A DNA stretch of 64,000 nt from Chamaea fasciata (lineage: Eukaryota > Chordata > Aves > Passeriformes > Sylviidae), in assembly GCA_029207755.1 (NCBI GenBank), contig JARCOQ010000011.1, positions 23,153,212-23,217,211 of the forward strand, read 5' to 3'. The notes beneath the pieces were generated by a model. It worked only from the letters and a program-made list of their open reading frames with translations, was not told the DNA's origin and did no database searches. Shown here one piece after another: positions 44,926-58,869 of the stretch. Position 1 is the first letter of the stretch, and each line of letters opens with the position of its first letter. A program made the position numbers and the translations under genes.

Positions 44926-47900
44926 CCATCTGGTAAATCCAGTAGATATTTCCAGGATTGGCTCACAATCCCCCAAAAGCTGCCCATCCACGACTCCTAT
45001 CAGCTGCAGCCCCTGAGGGGCAGCAGTGCCAGGGTGGACACAACCCCAATCCCTTCTCAGCAGCCCAAAATTCCCGTGTGGAATCGGGGCAGCCCAGGTG
45101 AGCACTGTGGATGCTCCAGGAGCAGGAGGGAGGTGTGGAGGGGTGACATCAAGAGGTTTGGGCATCTTTATTGAAGGCTAGAAGCTGGGTAGTTGTAAAA
45201 GCAAGTCTTTTATTGTATTTTTTTATTACATTATATTTTATTCTATATTTATTATATTGCTGTAATTTTATCGTTAAATCAGCCTCAGGAAGGTAAAGTA
45301 ATTAGAGTCTGTAGTAGTATGCAGAAGCTTTCTAACATAAGGTCTCTAAGTTTTAAGCACAAGCAAAGGCAACAGCAACAACAGTACCTGTATTCCGTGT
45401 TCCCTAAGTGACAGCATCCCAAAATCTTTAGTGCATTTTATTTTATTTTTAGCTAATTAGGCTTCGACAAATTACGACTCCCTACAAAAGCGTCAGATTT
45501 ATCTTAAGCTAAAATTGATGTGTGTTAACATTTGTAAATTCTCACACAAATTCTACGTATATAGTTCTGCCCTATCTAGGAATGTTTAGCAAGGGTACAT
45601 TATTTTTGTTATGACTGGAATTTAACTAACTTTGCAAAAGGCAATATTACTGAACTATAAACTAGGTATTAGGTCTCTTTTCTTTCTTATTTTTTAAAGG
45701 CACTTTAAAAAATCCTCTATTTATTTTAAACTGAACTTGCATTTCTACCTCACGTCTGGGTGGATTTATGTATCTTAATTTCTCGGAAAGTTTAAATGTT
45801 GCTGTAGGATGCAAAAGACTCCAAATATTTCAGACGGCAAAAAAAAATATAGAAAAAGAAGGCTTTAATTTCTAAATTTTTGCTACTTTTAGTGAGGTGT
45901 TCCCATACAGACTTACCATGGTTGGTGAATAGGAACGACACCTCTCTAATCCCATTGGTTAAAGTGGAGAAACACCAAAACAACACCTGGAGAAAGATTG
46001 TTTTGAGAAAGGAGAGTTGTTTACCAAGATTTTTTTGAGAAAAAAAAAGCTTTCTTGAGAAATTTTTCCTTGGGAAAATGTTAGCAGCTGCTAAGCAGGC
46101 TAAAATCTCCGCAGTTTGAACTCAATCCTCCCATCTTTAGATGCTCCTGGGCCTGTGTGGATGGAGGGTTTGTGCCCCAGCAGTGGGGCAGGACAGGACA
46201 GGGGCAGGTCAGGACCTCCTGCCCAGCTCCGGGCCCCATCCATCAGCTCCCAGCGCTTCCCTTTGCAGGGCTGAGCCTTTGCTGGGGATGAGAGCAGAGG
46301 ATTTTCCTTTGAAGTGACTCCTGCACTGTGCGTGCTGTGCTCCCTGTCCTTTATTCAGCTGCTCTTTCAGCGCTGCCCAACCCACTCCTGCCCCTCCTCG
46401 GGGCCACAGGACCCGACCTCTGTCCCGGTGGTTCCTTTGTTCTCCTTCCCTGAGCTCTGCGTGTCCCCTCCGGGCGGAGTGTCCAGCTCCAATTCCACTC
46501 CTGCCTCACCTTGTGAGCATCCCCTGCACATCTATAAATACCCCTGAGCAAGGCACAGCTCAGCAGCACATCCACACCCCGTGGAATTGCCCTCCTCGTG
46601 TCCCCTTTGTCCTGCTTTTGGGGTGCGGCCGTGCCTGGGGACAAAAGCCCTTCCCAGTGAAGTTGTAAAAGCCCCCAAAGTTGTTGATGTACTCCAATAA
46701 TTACTGCAGCCCAACACAAACCTTTATTTTCTGTTTTCTGCCTCTCCCTGTCTCTTGCAAAAGCCCAAATTGATTTATTTTCAAACTCGAGCATCAGTTT
46801 GCCAAGTGCAGGAATATGTAATGCAGCAATTATGGGCATTCCCCAAAAGCTGCTTTTATGTATTTATGAAGAAAGCTCCCGTGGGTAACACTTCATCTCA
46901 AATATTTGACTTGGAAATGCTTTTATTTTTCCAAGTTCTTTTCAGATTTCTCTTCTTGAAGCTGATGTGATATTTTTCATCTCATGTAACATTTCTTTGA
47001 AAGGCCACATTCTGTAGCCATGGTTTTGCCATGCAGGAATTTTAGGCAGCGAACAAACTTTTATGGTGGCATGAAGTTTTTTTACAAAAGAGATCACAGC
47101 ACCACATTTATTTGTTTTTTCCTCCAAAACCCCACATTTAAACTGATTTTTTTTTTTTTTTTGGATCATCTGTAATTCAGACACAGGGAAAATGTAATTA
47201 ATTCCCATCACAAAGTTTCAGTTCTGGTGCAGAATATGGTACCGGGGATAGAATCCAGAAATTGCTTCCAGCATGTGAAATGTGCAATTATAAAAAGGAA
47301 ATACTTAACTCCCACTGTGCTCTTGGGATCACAATGTCAGTAAGAGACCTCAAAAAAATTAATTGTTTCAGCAAGTAGAAGCACCTGAGGAGGGTCCATG
47401 GCCAAGGTGGTCTGCCAGGGTGCAGAGCTGGCTTTAGGAGGAAGCTGGGGATGATATTTTTGAGGAATGAAGGCTGGGATCTGCTTTAGGATCAAAATAT
47501 TGATCATAAAATTAATAATAATCCAATTCTGACAACAATAAATGACTGTGACACTCAGCTGATGGGAATGTCAGTGGGAAAGAGGAGTGTCCTGCATGTG
47601 AGAGCTTCACCAAGGGCTGCTCAGGGGCTCTCACCTCCAAGAATTGACCTCAGGGAGAAATTTACCTCAAGAATTGACCTCAGGGTACACAAGAAGTGCT
47701 GTCGCTGTGCTCACTGTGCCACAGAAGCTGTCGTTGCTGCCTGGCTGTGCCTCAGAGAAGGAAAAAAAAAAGAGATTTCTTTGTGACCCTCCGCTCCCTT
47801 TAATATTCCTTCAAGTGCTTGGGACAATCCTGAGGACGCCCCTGATACGAAATGAAAATAAAAATGGAATTTCTCTCCCTTCAGAGCCTTTCCACAGGGC

Positions 47901-50900
47901 TGGGGCCGTAATTCATGAGCATTTCCAGCAGGAGCCTGATGTAGGAACTCCCATTTTCCATGGCAGGTTTCTTCTGGAGCCAGGCACGATTAGATCAGAT
48001 GTCACCATGGGAAGTTTCAGATGGAGAAAAAGCCCGAGCAGGGATGCTGCAGAGCTGGAATGTTCTGTCCTCAGTGAAGGGCCTTCATTCCCAGGGATCC
48101 TGTGAAAGGCACCAGCTCTCTGATGAAGCTCAATAATTTGGATTTTCATTCCTAACAGCAGCCACTAGCCTGGATGTTTGATCACAGTGTGATCGTTTCC
48201 TGTCAGCTCCTTGCTCTGTAGGATTGCATTCCTCTGAAACAAGAGATATTTGTATTTACTGAAACCACGCACCTTTGTATTTTTCTCTGCATTTATCCAT
48301 TTTATTCTCTTTCCAAGGCAGGATTTCCATTGACTTAACACCATGGGAAATTTCGCCTGAGCCAGAGCCAGTGCCAGTTAAAAGCAGAGCTGAGAATTCA
48401 TCTGCTTCAGTTCCAGTGCTCTTTTATGGAAATCAGGGCTCAAAGCAGGAACCTTTGGTTGTCACTCTGTGAGCGTTGGTGTGGCAGGATAAATTGAGTC
48501 ATTAATTGCAAACCCACCAGTGGGATCTTGGAATATGGATATGATGTGTGGGAATGCATGGGAAGTTGAAGGGATGGGGTGTGCAGAGGCTGCCACGGTG
48601 AAAAGAATACAAATTATGAAAGGTGTGAACGGAGGAATTGAAAAGCAAAAGATGATTTTAGAGAAAAGACAACTGTCATCTGCAAAAAAAAAAAGGGGAA
48701 ATAGAGATAAGAATTAAATGCTGGGTATTCCATATTATTCCAAATACTAGTTACAGGAAGCTGACATTAAATTATATTAAATTTCATTGCATTCTATAAA
48801 ATGTGTGGATTTTATGGGCTTCCTGTCCCTAACTCCTGGTATTTAACATAAGCCCCAACAGGTGGAGTGGCAGGAAAAGCACCACTGGGAAGGGATGATC
48901 CAGAGGGGCTTCAGATGCCCTTAAAGGGGGTCCTGCCCCTTGGAAGCTTAAATCCTCAAATTCTCCTGATTAATTTGGGTTTATTTAACACTTTCAAATG
49001 GACTGTGATGAAGTAATACAAATTACAGAAGGAACTGATGAAAATTTGTGGCAGAAATACTGAAAATTTTGGCTTTTCCAGCAGAGCAGAGGGAGAGAGA
49101 TCGCTGTTGGATCTTGTGCAGCTCTAGCAGCAACTTTGATGGTGATGTAACCTTAAAAAAAGCACAGACTCAGGCTGTCAAATAACCTGAGCAGCAATGT
49201 GTATATATGTAAAAATATATCTCAAGTGTTACATAAAAGAGGAATTTTAATATATTACAAAAACTGGTAACATGATGGCAAGAAATCTGTTAATTAGCAT
49301 GTCTGCCATACATCTTTTTGAACAGTCACCTTAAGAAGAACTGAGGACAGCGTTAGCAACGATGTGATACAAAATAATTAGCTTGTTTTCAGGGCTTAAA
49401 TAGTCATTACTTTCCTGTGAAGTCCCTAATTAAGCTAATCCTAGTTTATAATACATTAGCAACAACTATTTATGTAGAAGCTACTTCTTAGGGGCTAAAA
49501 ATAACGTTCAAGTTTTGAAAGGCTCAAAAATGATCTGCAAAATTGTAGAGCTCGGGACAGGAACAATACAGACTGGGGAAAAAAAAAAATTATGTAAGAG
49601 CTTGATTTATTCCGGGCTGCCCACATGAAATTGGCTCACCTGAAGGCTGCAGATACAACTGTTTAAAGGTTTTCATGGAACAATTTTCTCCTTTCTGCTC
49701 TCAAAGCCCATGACAGGCTGTTACCACGATTTTCTCAGGAGGTCCTGTTGCAGCGCTGCCCAATTATTTCCTAAAAAGTGTAAAGATTTTTCTCCCTGAC
49801 TCACGGTGGAAGAGATGAAGGGGTGATTTTCAGTTTGATGTTCCACTTCAGTCAAAGGAAAAGAACTGATAACATGAAGTTGACACAAAACAAAGCACAA
49901 AAAGTCTGTGCTGTTGGACAAAATGGGCTTTGACCTTCGTCCACACACACACAAAAAAGGAACTCTAAAAAGGTGGAAAAAGATACAAAAAAGAGGAAGA
50001 TCCATATCTTGCAGTTGCCATTTTTCCCCATGGACAGAATTATTGCTTTCCTTGACTTTTTGCCTTGCTTGACCATCTACCTGTGGTCAGTTGGAGGAAA
50101 TGTTTAGGTACAAAGCCCTCAAGTTATGCAGGAGCGAGCTCTGATGAAATCATCTGAGGTGGGAAAATCCAGACTGATGTGGAAGGCAAAGGACTACCCT
50201 CCCAGCCAAAAGGAATAATTAACTGGAAAAAATTAAAACAGTCAATGAGTCCTACAAAAGATCAAAATGAAGCAGGAAATCCTGGATCTCCACGTGGCTT
50301 GGATTTACAAGGAAGGAATTTCGGTTTCCATTTAAAGAGAGAGCTGAACTTCTCACTTTAATAATTTGTAGAAGCTTTTTTTTTTTTTTTTTTTTTTAAT
50401 CAGTTTAGGCTCAAAACCTGAGTGAGGTAACCACAGTGAGAAGGAAAAAGTCACTGAGATCCACCTGAAGTGCCCCAAGCCACGGACCACGGGGTTCCCT
50501 CCACCTGGCACCCCACTGAAATGTGTGCTGGCTGCATCACATCATGGAATATTCTCTCTGTTCCCCCTGTTCTCCCCTGCACAGGAATCAATAATTCATC
50601 CACTTTTTCTTATGTGGGCTGTTTAATATGTTGTAAGAGGCAAAATATACACAGTGTGTGTATGGGAGGGAGATTTCCTGCAAGAGATGTTTGCAGAGCT
50701 GTAAAGCCCAGGAACAGCAAGAGGCAGAGTGCAGGGCTGTCTCTCCCTCAGATGTGACAAGCAACTCCTTTTCATGCCCGCTTTTAATTTTTTTCTGCAC
50801 GAGAGGTGCAAAAAACCACTCCATAAACAATTTGCTGAGGCAAATATCAGCGAGTCCTCGATTTTAACCCCTACCAAACAGAGAACAAATTCTCCACAGT

Positions 50901-52324
50901 GCCACAAAGTCCTGTAAAAATGTGATCTTGTGTTCAGAGCAGAGGCCACATGTACACAAATTACCTCATTTTTTATCTTCTTTGCCTCTGAACTGAGAGT
51001 CAAACCCCCTGGCTCTGTCCCCAGGCGAGATTTTGGTGGCACTGCCCAAGGCAGTGTGTCCAAGCCTCCATTCTCACCCTGCTGAAGGCTGGGAAAGGCC
51101 CTTTTAAATTCAGAAATCCTTACTGCACACATGTACAGGCTCAGGCTGATTTTTTTATGCGCGCATCCAAGTTGGAGAAGATTAAGTGGAATTAAACATG
51201 GATGCCTTTTTAACAGAACCCTCTCCCAGAAGAGATCCCTTTTTTTTTTTTTCAGCACTCACTCCAAAGACTCCTTTAGCAGTGTTAGATCTGACTGCAA
51301 ATGACAAGCTGTACACAGGAACCAGACATTTACGTCCCTATCATCACTTATTAACTGTTGTTATTGTCGCTGACAACGTCGTGATAATAATAGGGATCCT
51401 CTCAACAGCTGGCTTGAAGATGTAGGAGTTTAAGACATTCAGAAGTGTCTCAGCAGAAGTGACAGGCGGAAGGCATGCTCAGAAGCAATTTATCCTGGGA
51501 AGAGAATATAAAAGCCATTCGGGCTGGCTGAGACCTTGGGGGGTCTTTGCTCACCCTCAGGATTTGTCGTAGAGGTTGAAAAGCAGCAACATTTCCTTTC
51601 AATAAGGGATCACCTGTAAATCACTCCCCAGTGCCTGCACGCTGCAGCTCATCCAGGAAAATCTCTCTTAGGGAATGGTGGGGAGGCAGGAAACACAGTG
51701 AAGGCAGCTGTGGATGTGTGGAAAAAAGCAGGAAAAGCAGCTGTTGACCCATTCAGCATGGAGGGGATGTGCTGAGGGGTTGATTTCCTTCAGCTCTTGT
51801 GAGGTGTGAGATTCTTCTGGGAGGGGTTTGGCTGGTGCAAGGCTCAGGCCTGGAGAGTGGGTAAGGCCTTCAGCTCCCCAGATTTTTGTTTTATGGGGAT
51901 CTGAGCCTTTCAGGCACCACCTCACCTGCAGTGCCAAAAGAACTGTATCCTGTGTCCTCATCCACGTGCACCTCTCCAAACTCTGCTCCACCACAGACCT
52001 CTCAGCCAAGGCCCGAGAATCCCTCACCACCTGCAGCTCAGGATTCGATGGGATTCCCAAAGGGATTGCTGTGATGACCCCAAAATTATGGATGTAGGCT
52101 AAAATCATCCTGGATCCAGCAAATCCATGTCCACAGGACTTCAAATGAAGATTTAAAAGCACAACTTCTTGATGGAAGACCGGCCCCATGTGAGTTTCTC
52201 ACGGATGGTTGGAAAGACAGCTCAGTCCTAGGTTGTGTCTGTGCCCTGGTGGGTTGGGCGGGACCTCAGCAAGGTTTAGAATTCCGAGCTGTGGCCAAAG
52301 GAATATTGTGGTGGGTGGTTTGCA
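44926..52324. other. intergenic, candidate regulatory stretches within
   Basis: No gene is recognised. A short direct duplication around CAAGAATTGACCTCAGGG lies at about 47639-47691. The part at 49230-49530 is AT-rich, non-repetitive and motif-dense (CCTAATTAAGCTAATCC) and could be conserved. A T run is at 50375-50398. A minus-strand frame of 173 codons (51668-52189) has no recognised domain. Confidence 0.5.
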
Positions 52325-52445
52325 GCTCGGCCTTCAAGAGGTGTTTGGACAACTCCCTCAATCACGTGTTGGGATTCACGGGGTGGTGATGTGCAGAGCC
52401 AAGAATTTGGTGATCCTGGTGTTCCCCTTCCACTCCAGGGAATTC
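52325..52445 (+). mobile_element. probable CR1 3' remnant
   Basis: CCTTCAAGAGGTGTTTGGAC, then GGGTGGTGATGTGCAGAGCC, TTGGTGATCCTGGTGTTCCC and TTCCACTCCAGGGAATTCTG resemble the CR1 3' terminal segment (a shortened arm, a dispensable middle, GATCTT-type and TTCCAACC-type blocks). Divergence is high. Confidence 0.55.
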
Positions 52446-52514
52446 TGAGCCTGTGAACTGCTGAGAGCTCCCTTGTGAAGGCCATCAGGTCCAGTGTGGG
52501 CTACCCAATGCTGT

Positions 52515-52945
52515 GACAGTTCTGGCTTCTTTTTCTCTGCCGAGACTGGGATTAATTCAAGGAAGTCCCAGTTCACGTTTGGACTTGGATGTTGATTCAT
52601 TCTTATCTATTTACAGACTCGCGAGCCGTGAGCTCTAACCAGCAAGTTAGAGAAATGAGATAAAATGGAGAGCTTCTAACTCTCTCCAAGGTTATTTAAG
52701 TGCTAATTACCCAATAATGAGGTGACACCTATATTATTTATATTTCTGATCCAATAATGACCACCCAAGGCCTGCAATGTGGAACCTTTTTCACCCAATT
52801 ACGGAAAACCACCCAAACCCGTGAAGAGGAAGGAAGAAGAAGATGAAGAAGAAGATCTTAGACAACTCCCAAAATCCTCCATATTGCTTCACATGTACTA
52901 TTATATACCAAAACCCCAAATTCTAGGTTTCCAGAATTCCAACAC
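52515..52945 (-). mobile_element. interspersed repeat, copy B, inverted relative to copy A
   Basis: The reverse complement aligns with 44505-44925 over about 420 bases with scattered substitutions and small gaps. Alignment breaks down on both sides, so these are probably the element's ends or truncation points. Confidence 0.75.
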
Positions 52946-55900
52946 GATGTCCTGATTATCCTCCAAGGCTGGCACTGTCCCTGCTCCATCAGTTGCAGGA
53001 AATCTTCCCTACTGTCCAAGGAAATAAATCTTTACAACCTTCTCCAGCCGTAAACTAATGATTCCGAATGATCAAAATAAAACGTGTTACCTGGAGTTGG
53101 AAGAGACAGGTTTGAGCAGTGACGAACCAAAGGCAGGGGGAGCATTATTAGCCAGGCTGTGTCTCCCAGGATTAGAGGCAGGAGATCTAATATATGGAAG
53201 GACCCAAGGGTGAGATTATCTCGGGATAATACACCCTTTCGGTTTTGAAACTGCAGCCAAAGCAATCAAACCTGTTACCATAGCATTCGTTTTAATGCAC
53301 AGATAAATTTGTGACTCTTGTTTATATAGCTCATGCTCTGGAGGCACTAATATGATTCCCTTTAAAACTCAAGTTAATGAGAAAATAATGGAGCATTGTG
53401 GATATAAGAAACATTTTTTCCCACTGTCGCTGTCATCGTCTTTTATACAGTCAGACTGATCTTTGAAAGTATAAGTTGGATTTATTTTATGTACCACGAA
53501 ACCTTTAAAAATCTTTCTTTAAACTGAGCTTTCTGGTTCCAGCCTAAAGCCAGAAATACCCACTGTCTAAACATATTTATGAATCAGTATATCACCCGTA
53601 AATCTTACCTTATCCCTAATAGGAAATTTAAAATTGTAACTCTTGAAACTTCACCTTGGCAACACACATTCCTGTTTTATTGGCTTTCCTGGACAGAGAG
53701 TGCTGATGAGATGGAGAATGTGGCCAGGGAATAGGGATTGCATCTCCCTGGCTGGGTGCAGTGAGCTGTGTAACGAAGCCATGTGTGTTTACTTTCCTTT
53801 GGATGCAGCACTGCAGCAAATCTTCAGCGTCTTTCAAGGTTTTTTTCCAAGTTTCTTTTTACTCCATAAGTTGTCCTTCAATCCTTTTCGGACCAGCTAA
53901 GGAGCTCCATTCTCATGGAACATCCTCCAGGGCAAGGACAAGGAGTTGCCAACGTTGACATCAGCAGGAGCTGGTACCAAGCTGGTACAAAGCTCAGTAA
54001 TTCACTTTGTCTGGGAAGGATTGGTGGTCTATACATAATTTACATTATCTAGCATTTATTATTCATGCCTATAAACAAACACCTGTGTGGATTGGGCCTT
54101 CAGACATTTCAAACTTCCTAAGATTTAATAACAACACAAGTAATGTAATTTGCCGGGACTGACGTTTTATCCTTGGCCTCACTTGAAGATTGTGGGAGTT
54201 TTGATTTGAGCAGGAAAACTTCAAGGCTGCCGTTGGCTGTGTCTCTGGTGAGGACATCTCCTTTGCAAAATTCAGATTGTTACTCCATAGCTTTTGTCTC
54301 TGCTGCCTCTGGTTTTTCTTAATCTCACCTGAACTTGAGACCGGTCCTGCTCTCCTTTAATTCAGGAGAAGAGTCGCCATGCCAAATCACACCTGCTCTC
54401 CCCTGCACCTCTGTGCTCCTCCTGTCCTGGGGACACCTTGGTCCATCTGCAGGGGCAGAAGGATGAGAGAGAAGAGAGAAGAGAAGAGAAGAATGTAATG
54501 ATAAGAACAATCTTGTGGGGTCATGACCAAGTCAGACTTCATCTCCCTGGGCTCCTGCAGAGGCTGGTGCCTGGTTCATGAAGAAGAGCTGCATTTTGTT
54601 TCTCCCCTTGGACATGCAGGTTGAGGTGGTGAGATATCCCAGGATTTTTGAAGCCCCGTTTGCACACAGCCCAATGTCAAGGCTTGCAATCATGCTGTTA
54701 CAATGGAAATGGAATTTCCACAGTGCTGGGGAGTCACTAATGAAGTCAGCCCCAAACGAGGGGATTGGAGAGGGTTGCATTGTCAGAGAAATATCATCTC
54801 GGCTGTCAGCAGTGGCAGGAGAAGGGCTGCAAGGCTTTGGCTCGGGGTTTGTGGCTCAGCACAGCAACACAAAGTGTCAGAGCTGAATTTGGATTTCGGG
54901 AATCGAGGACACAGGCTGAGCCTATTACAAGCCAGGACTGGGGATTTAATAAAGGCCAGACTTAATTTTGCTGTTCCTTAGGCTCTGGACGACTCACCAC
55001 AGTGGGAGATTCCTCCTCCAGCTCGCCCACTTCTGTAGCACCAGACCTCTCCTTCTCATCCCTGTTTTCCTTAGAGCTGTGGAGCTGACACAGTTGGAGT
55101 CAGACTCAGCCTGTCCCACTGGGATCTGAGCAGGAAAACCAGTCCAGTTTTCCTCCTGACAGACTTACTTGAAATAAGTTTATATTTCTAATTGCTTTGG
55201 GACATGAAACATGTATGGAAGGATCTCAAGGGATTGGATTAAGTAGTTTTAATTACAACTCTGGCCTCTACGGAGAAGCATTTCTTGAGGAACATTAACA
55301 AATATACTTTTGTGGGTTTTTTTAACCCCACTTGGTGTGTGGGAATTTCCTGTATCTGAAAAAGAGAAATTAATTTAAATTTAATGATGGTGTCTCACTA
55401 ATTCTGCACACCTGCTGTGATCTGCCCTGTACAAATGGAGGTGTCGCAGTGCAGGAATCAGGGACCTGGTCCATACTGCCTGCAAATAACCCGGGGAGTT
55501 GGAAAACCCAGGGAATCACTGAGGTTGGTTTAGGATGTCCTCACACCTCTGGGCAGATGTCAAATTGTTCTCCACTCTGTGTTCCCAACATCAGAGACAC
55601 CAAAAGGCCCCATTTCTGTTCCTTTCCCTGGGGACAATTTCAGTTTAGCTGATTATGCTGCTGGGAAAAAAATTCTTAATATTCAATCCCATTTCCCCTC
55701 TAATCCCATTTATCCTAGTTGTAGCCCCCAAAAGGATCCTTCTCCTCCTTGGGGTGTTTGCCCCAGGGAATTTTAGACCATTCTTGATGCTGTCTTATCA
55801 TTATAGCTCAGCTGATCTCCACAGGTTCCATATGTGCCAGCAAACAGGGAAAACATCCTGAATGAATCCATTCAACTCTGAATCATTTTCCTGAGCTCCC

Positions 55901-57937
55901 ACCAGCTCTATTTCACTGCATTTGGTGTTTGATTTGTAAAATGGAAATCCCCAACTGCTGCTGCAGGATGGATATTCCACTGAACAGAGAGGAAAGGATT
56001 ATATAATAATAAGAGTGATAATAATGATAAATGAAAACAATAACAATAATATCATCACCATCATCTCATTTTTTTTTTTTTTAACCTTGCCAGAGAAATA
56101 TTCAGTTTTATATTCAGGTTTACTCGAATGAATTTTAGCTGGAGTTGGGGTTGTCAGAGCCTGAGCCCAAGTCCAGTGGAGACTTCCAGCTTATTTTAAT
56201 GCACATGATCAGATTGGGATTTGAAACCTCAGCTCTTCGGTTTTCAAGATCCTGACTGACACAGATCAATGGATTTTATTCCAGAAACTCAGCTGGGACA
56301 GTTAATGCCCTCTAAGTTGGAGACAGTGGGGTCCAGGCAAGTGCCAAAGCACTCTTCTGAATTGGATATTATTAAGAAAGAAGAATTTGTGGCTTGATAT
56401 AAATATCTGGAAGCACAGTATTTTAACCATTTGATGAGACAGGCCAATGAGATAAGGAGGGGAGATAAATTAATACGTAATTTGCCATTTGTTGAACGAC
56501 TACTCCAGTATTTTTCACTCTTTCCACTCAAGTGGGCCTTTATTTGCTGTATAATTTGTTTAAGACCCCCTTCCCTTTCCAGTAAAATAAATTCCCCTCC
56601 AATCTGTGACCATAATTCCCAGTTCTGAGCTGCAGTTGGGTGTGTTTGGGAAGGTTGCAGGTGTGACTTTGGTGGATTGTGGCATAAGTGGAATGCGGGA
56701 GTAGATGTTGGACTTCTTATTTTATTTTGGGAGATAATAAGATTTTAAAGTGCCTTGTGTCTTCTAATTGCCTTTGGAGGTGCAATCAACTGGTTGAGAA
56801 AAGCGGCAATAAAAAAATCAAATTGTGACTTCTCAGAATTAAATTCTCAAGGCTTTTCCTCAAGGTTAGGGCATTTTTTGCATTTTTTTACTGTGGAAAA
56901 ATATTGCTGGAGGGACAAAACAATCACATCAGTGATTTGGTCACTCAGGACAAATCATGGTTGTTGTTCTGTTCATTTTGATCCTGAACAGTCCTTCCTT
57001 ACAGTTTTAGAAATGCTGTCCATTCCCAGCTTCATTATCTCAGATCACCTTCAGAGCTTTGCAGAATCTATGATTTTCTCAAGAATCCAGTGGTGGTAGA
57101 ATTTATCTCCCAGTAGGAAAGTGTCATTTTAAGTGCACAGATACAAATAAAAATCCTTTTTTCTTTTTTTTTTTTTTTTTTTCCTTTGAAAGATAACTTA
57201 TCTAATACCATAATGCCAATATTAAATAAATCCGGGGATGGAACAAGGGGATACATAAATAATTCACTTTAGCTCTTAATGAAATACCTGTGCTAATACT
57301 CGTGGATTTATTGCACAACCAACCACACACACATCAAATCTCCCCAGAATTTTCCTGCTGAAGGCAAACAAAGCGAAAGGGTTTTAAAGGAAGAATTGAA
57401 GTAATGTGGAAGCACAAAGCTGACTTTTATAAATACATGAGCAAATACATGTTGATTGCCACTCCATGCTGATAAATGCAGCCTATTGAAAACTGGGAGA
57501 AGGGAAAATGTCTGCTAAATATTACAGTGTGGCTGAATACTAACCAGGAAAGAGATTTCAACTTCATTGTTGGGAATTCCCCAAAGCTTTCTGCTTCTGC
57601 TGGTGCTTCAATAGGCAGCTGTGGCACACACAGGACAAACAGAACTCTATGCAAAGACCTAAACCCTCCCAAAGGAGCTGGAATTGCAGACAGACAGATC
57701 CCTGGGATAAAGATATTGCTGGGGTAAATGAACTGATAGGATTGGTGATGGAATTGCTGATTTAAAAGAGTAAAAATATCTGGAAAGCTTTTCTGGGTTT
57801 TTTTTCTATTGCATTTTAGTCCCTTTGTTTAGTGAGGAGTAAAAAACTCTTTTTAAGTGTCCAAATGGGTGAAAAGGAGTGAGCCAAACCAATCTGCCCC
57901 TTGGGCGGGTGGGAAATCCAGCACATCAAAAGGGACA
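52946..57937. other. intergenic, nothing clearly recognised
   Basis: Mostly unique sequence. The part at 53265-53500 is AT-rich and non-repetitive. An AAT/ATC-rich tract with a T run is at about 56000-56083, and a T run is at 57166-57182. Confidence 0.55.
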
Positions 57938-58150
57938 TTCCACTATCCCAGATTGCTCCAACTCAGCCTTGGACACTTCCAGAGATCCAGGGGCAGCCAC
58001 AGCTCCTCTGGGAATTCCATTCCAAGGCCTCCCCATCCTCCCAGGGAGGAATTCCTTCTCAATATCCCTTAACCCTCTGTCAATAGGAAACCATTGCCCC
58101 TCGTCCTGCCCCTCCAGGCCCTTGCCCAAAATCTCTCTTGGGACCTTTTA
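57938..58150 (-). mobile_element. CR1 LINE fragment
   Basis: The plus strand has CATTCCACTATCCCAGATTG, CCTTGGACACTTCCAGAGAT, GGGGCAGCCACAGCTCCTCT and CCTCTGTCAATAGGAAACCA, collinear with the complement of CR1. The terminal tail itself is missing. Confidence 0.88.
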
Positions 58151-58869
58151 GGTACAGTTTTATAAATTATATGATAGATACTGAGTTTCTTTTTTGGGGA
58201 TACACCTCACAAACATAATGTCATTTAGATGCTTTAAAAAAAAATTATGTGAAGATTACCAAAAACAAACTGAATGAGTGTTTGAATTAAGTGAGAAAGT
58301 ATTCCTTTAGTGAAAAACAGACTCCCTCTTTTCAAGTTTCTGGGCTGCTAGATCCAAAAATGAGAATAATACCTACAAACGCTCCAAAAATGAGGGAGCA
58401 GCAGTGTGGAAATTAGTATATTCTCATGGGAAAATTATAAGAACTGCAGCTGTGCTTGATCTTCCTACTGATCCCAACCTTCAGATTCCTCCAAGTTGAA
58501 TTGTAAAATAATGATCTCCTTTTCTGTTTTCTCCCAAGATACACAGTAATCCCTGATATAAAAATACATAAAGGATATATATATATTTAGAAAGAACTAT
58601 TATTAAAATAGAGAAGGCCTCACACCAAAGCACTTCCATCATTTCCAGCTCATATTTGAACTCAGATCTAAATTCTTTGCCTGGGTTGGTCTCTGTCTAA
58701 TCCTTTTGTTTATAACCTGATTTTCAGGGGGAAAATCAGACTATGGTTTTAACAGGAACATTTGGCTGGTGCAGCGAGCACACATATACTGAAATAATCT
58801 GAAACAGCATGTCTGCTTTAGCTTTTTAAAGCTCCTGATTATTTTTTTTTTTTCCTGATGATTTCAAAT

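Noticed and set aside
51668..52189. 173-codon minus-strand frame
   Set aside because: There is no recognisable domain or retroviral/LINE motif. The adjacent repeat copy does not explain it, and a frame of this length can occur by chance in this composition.
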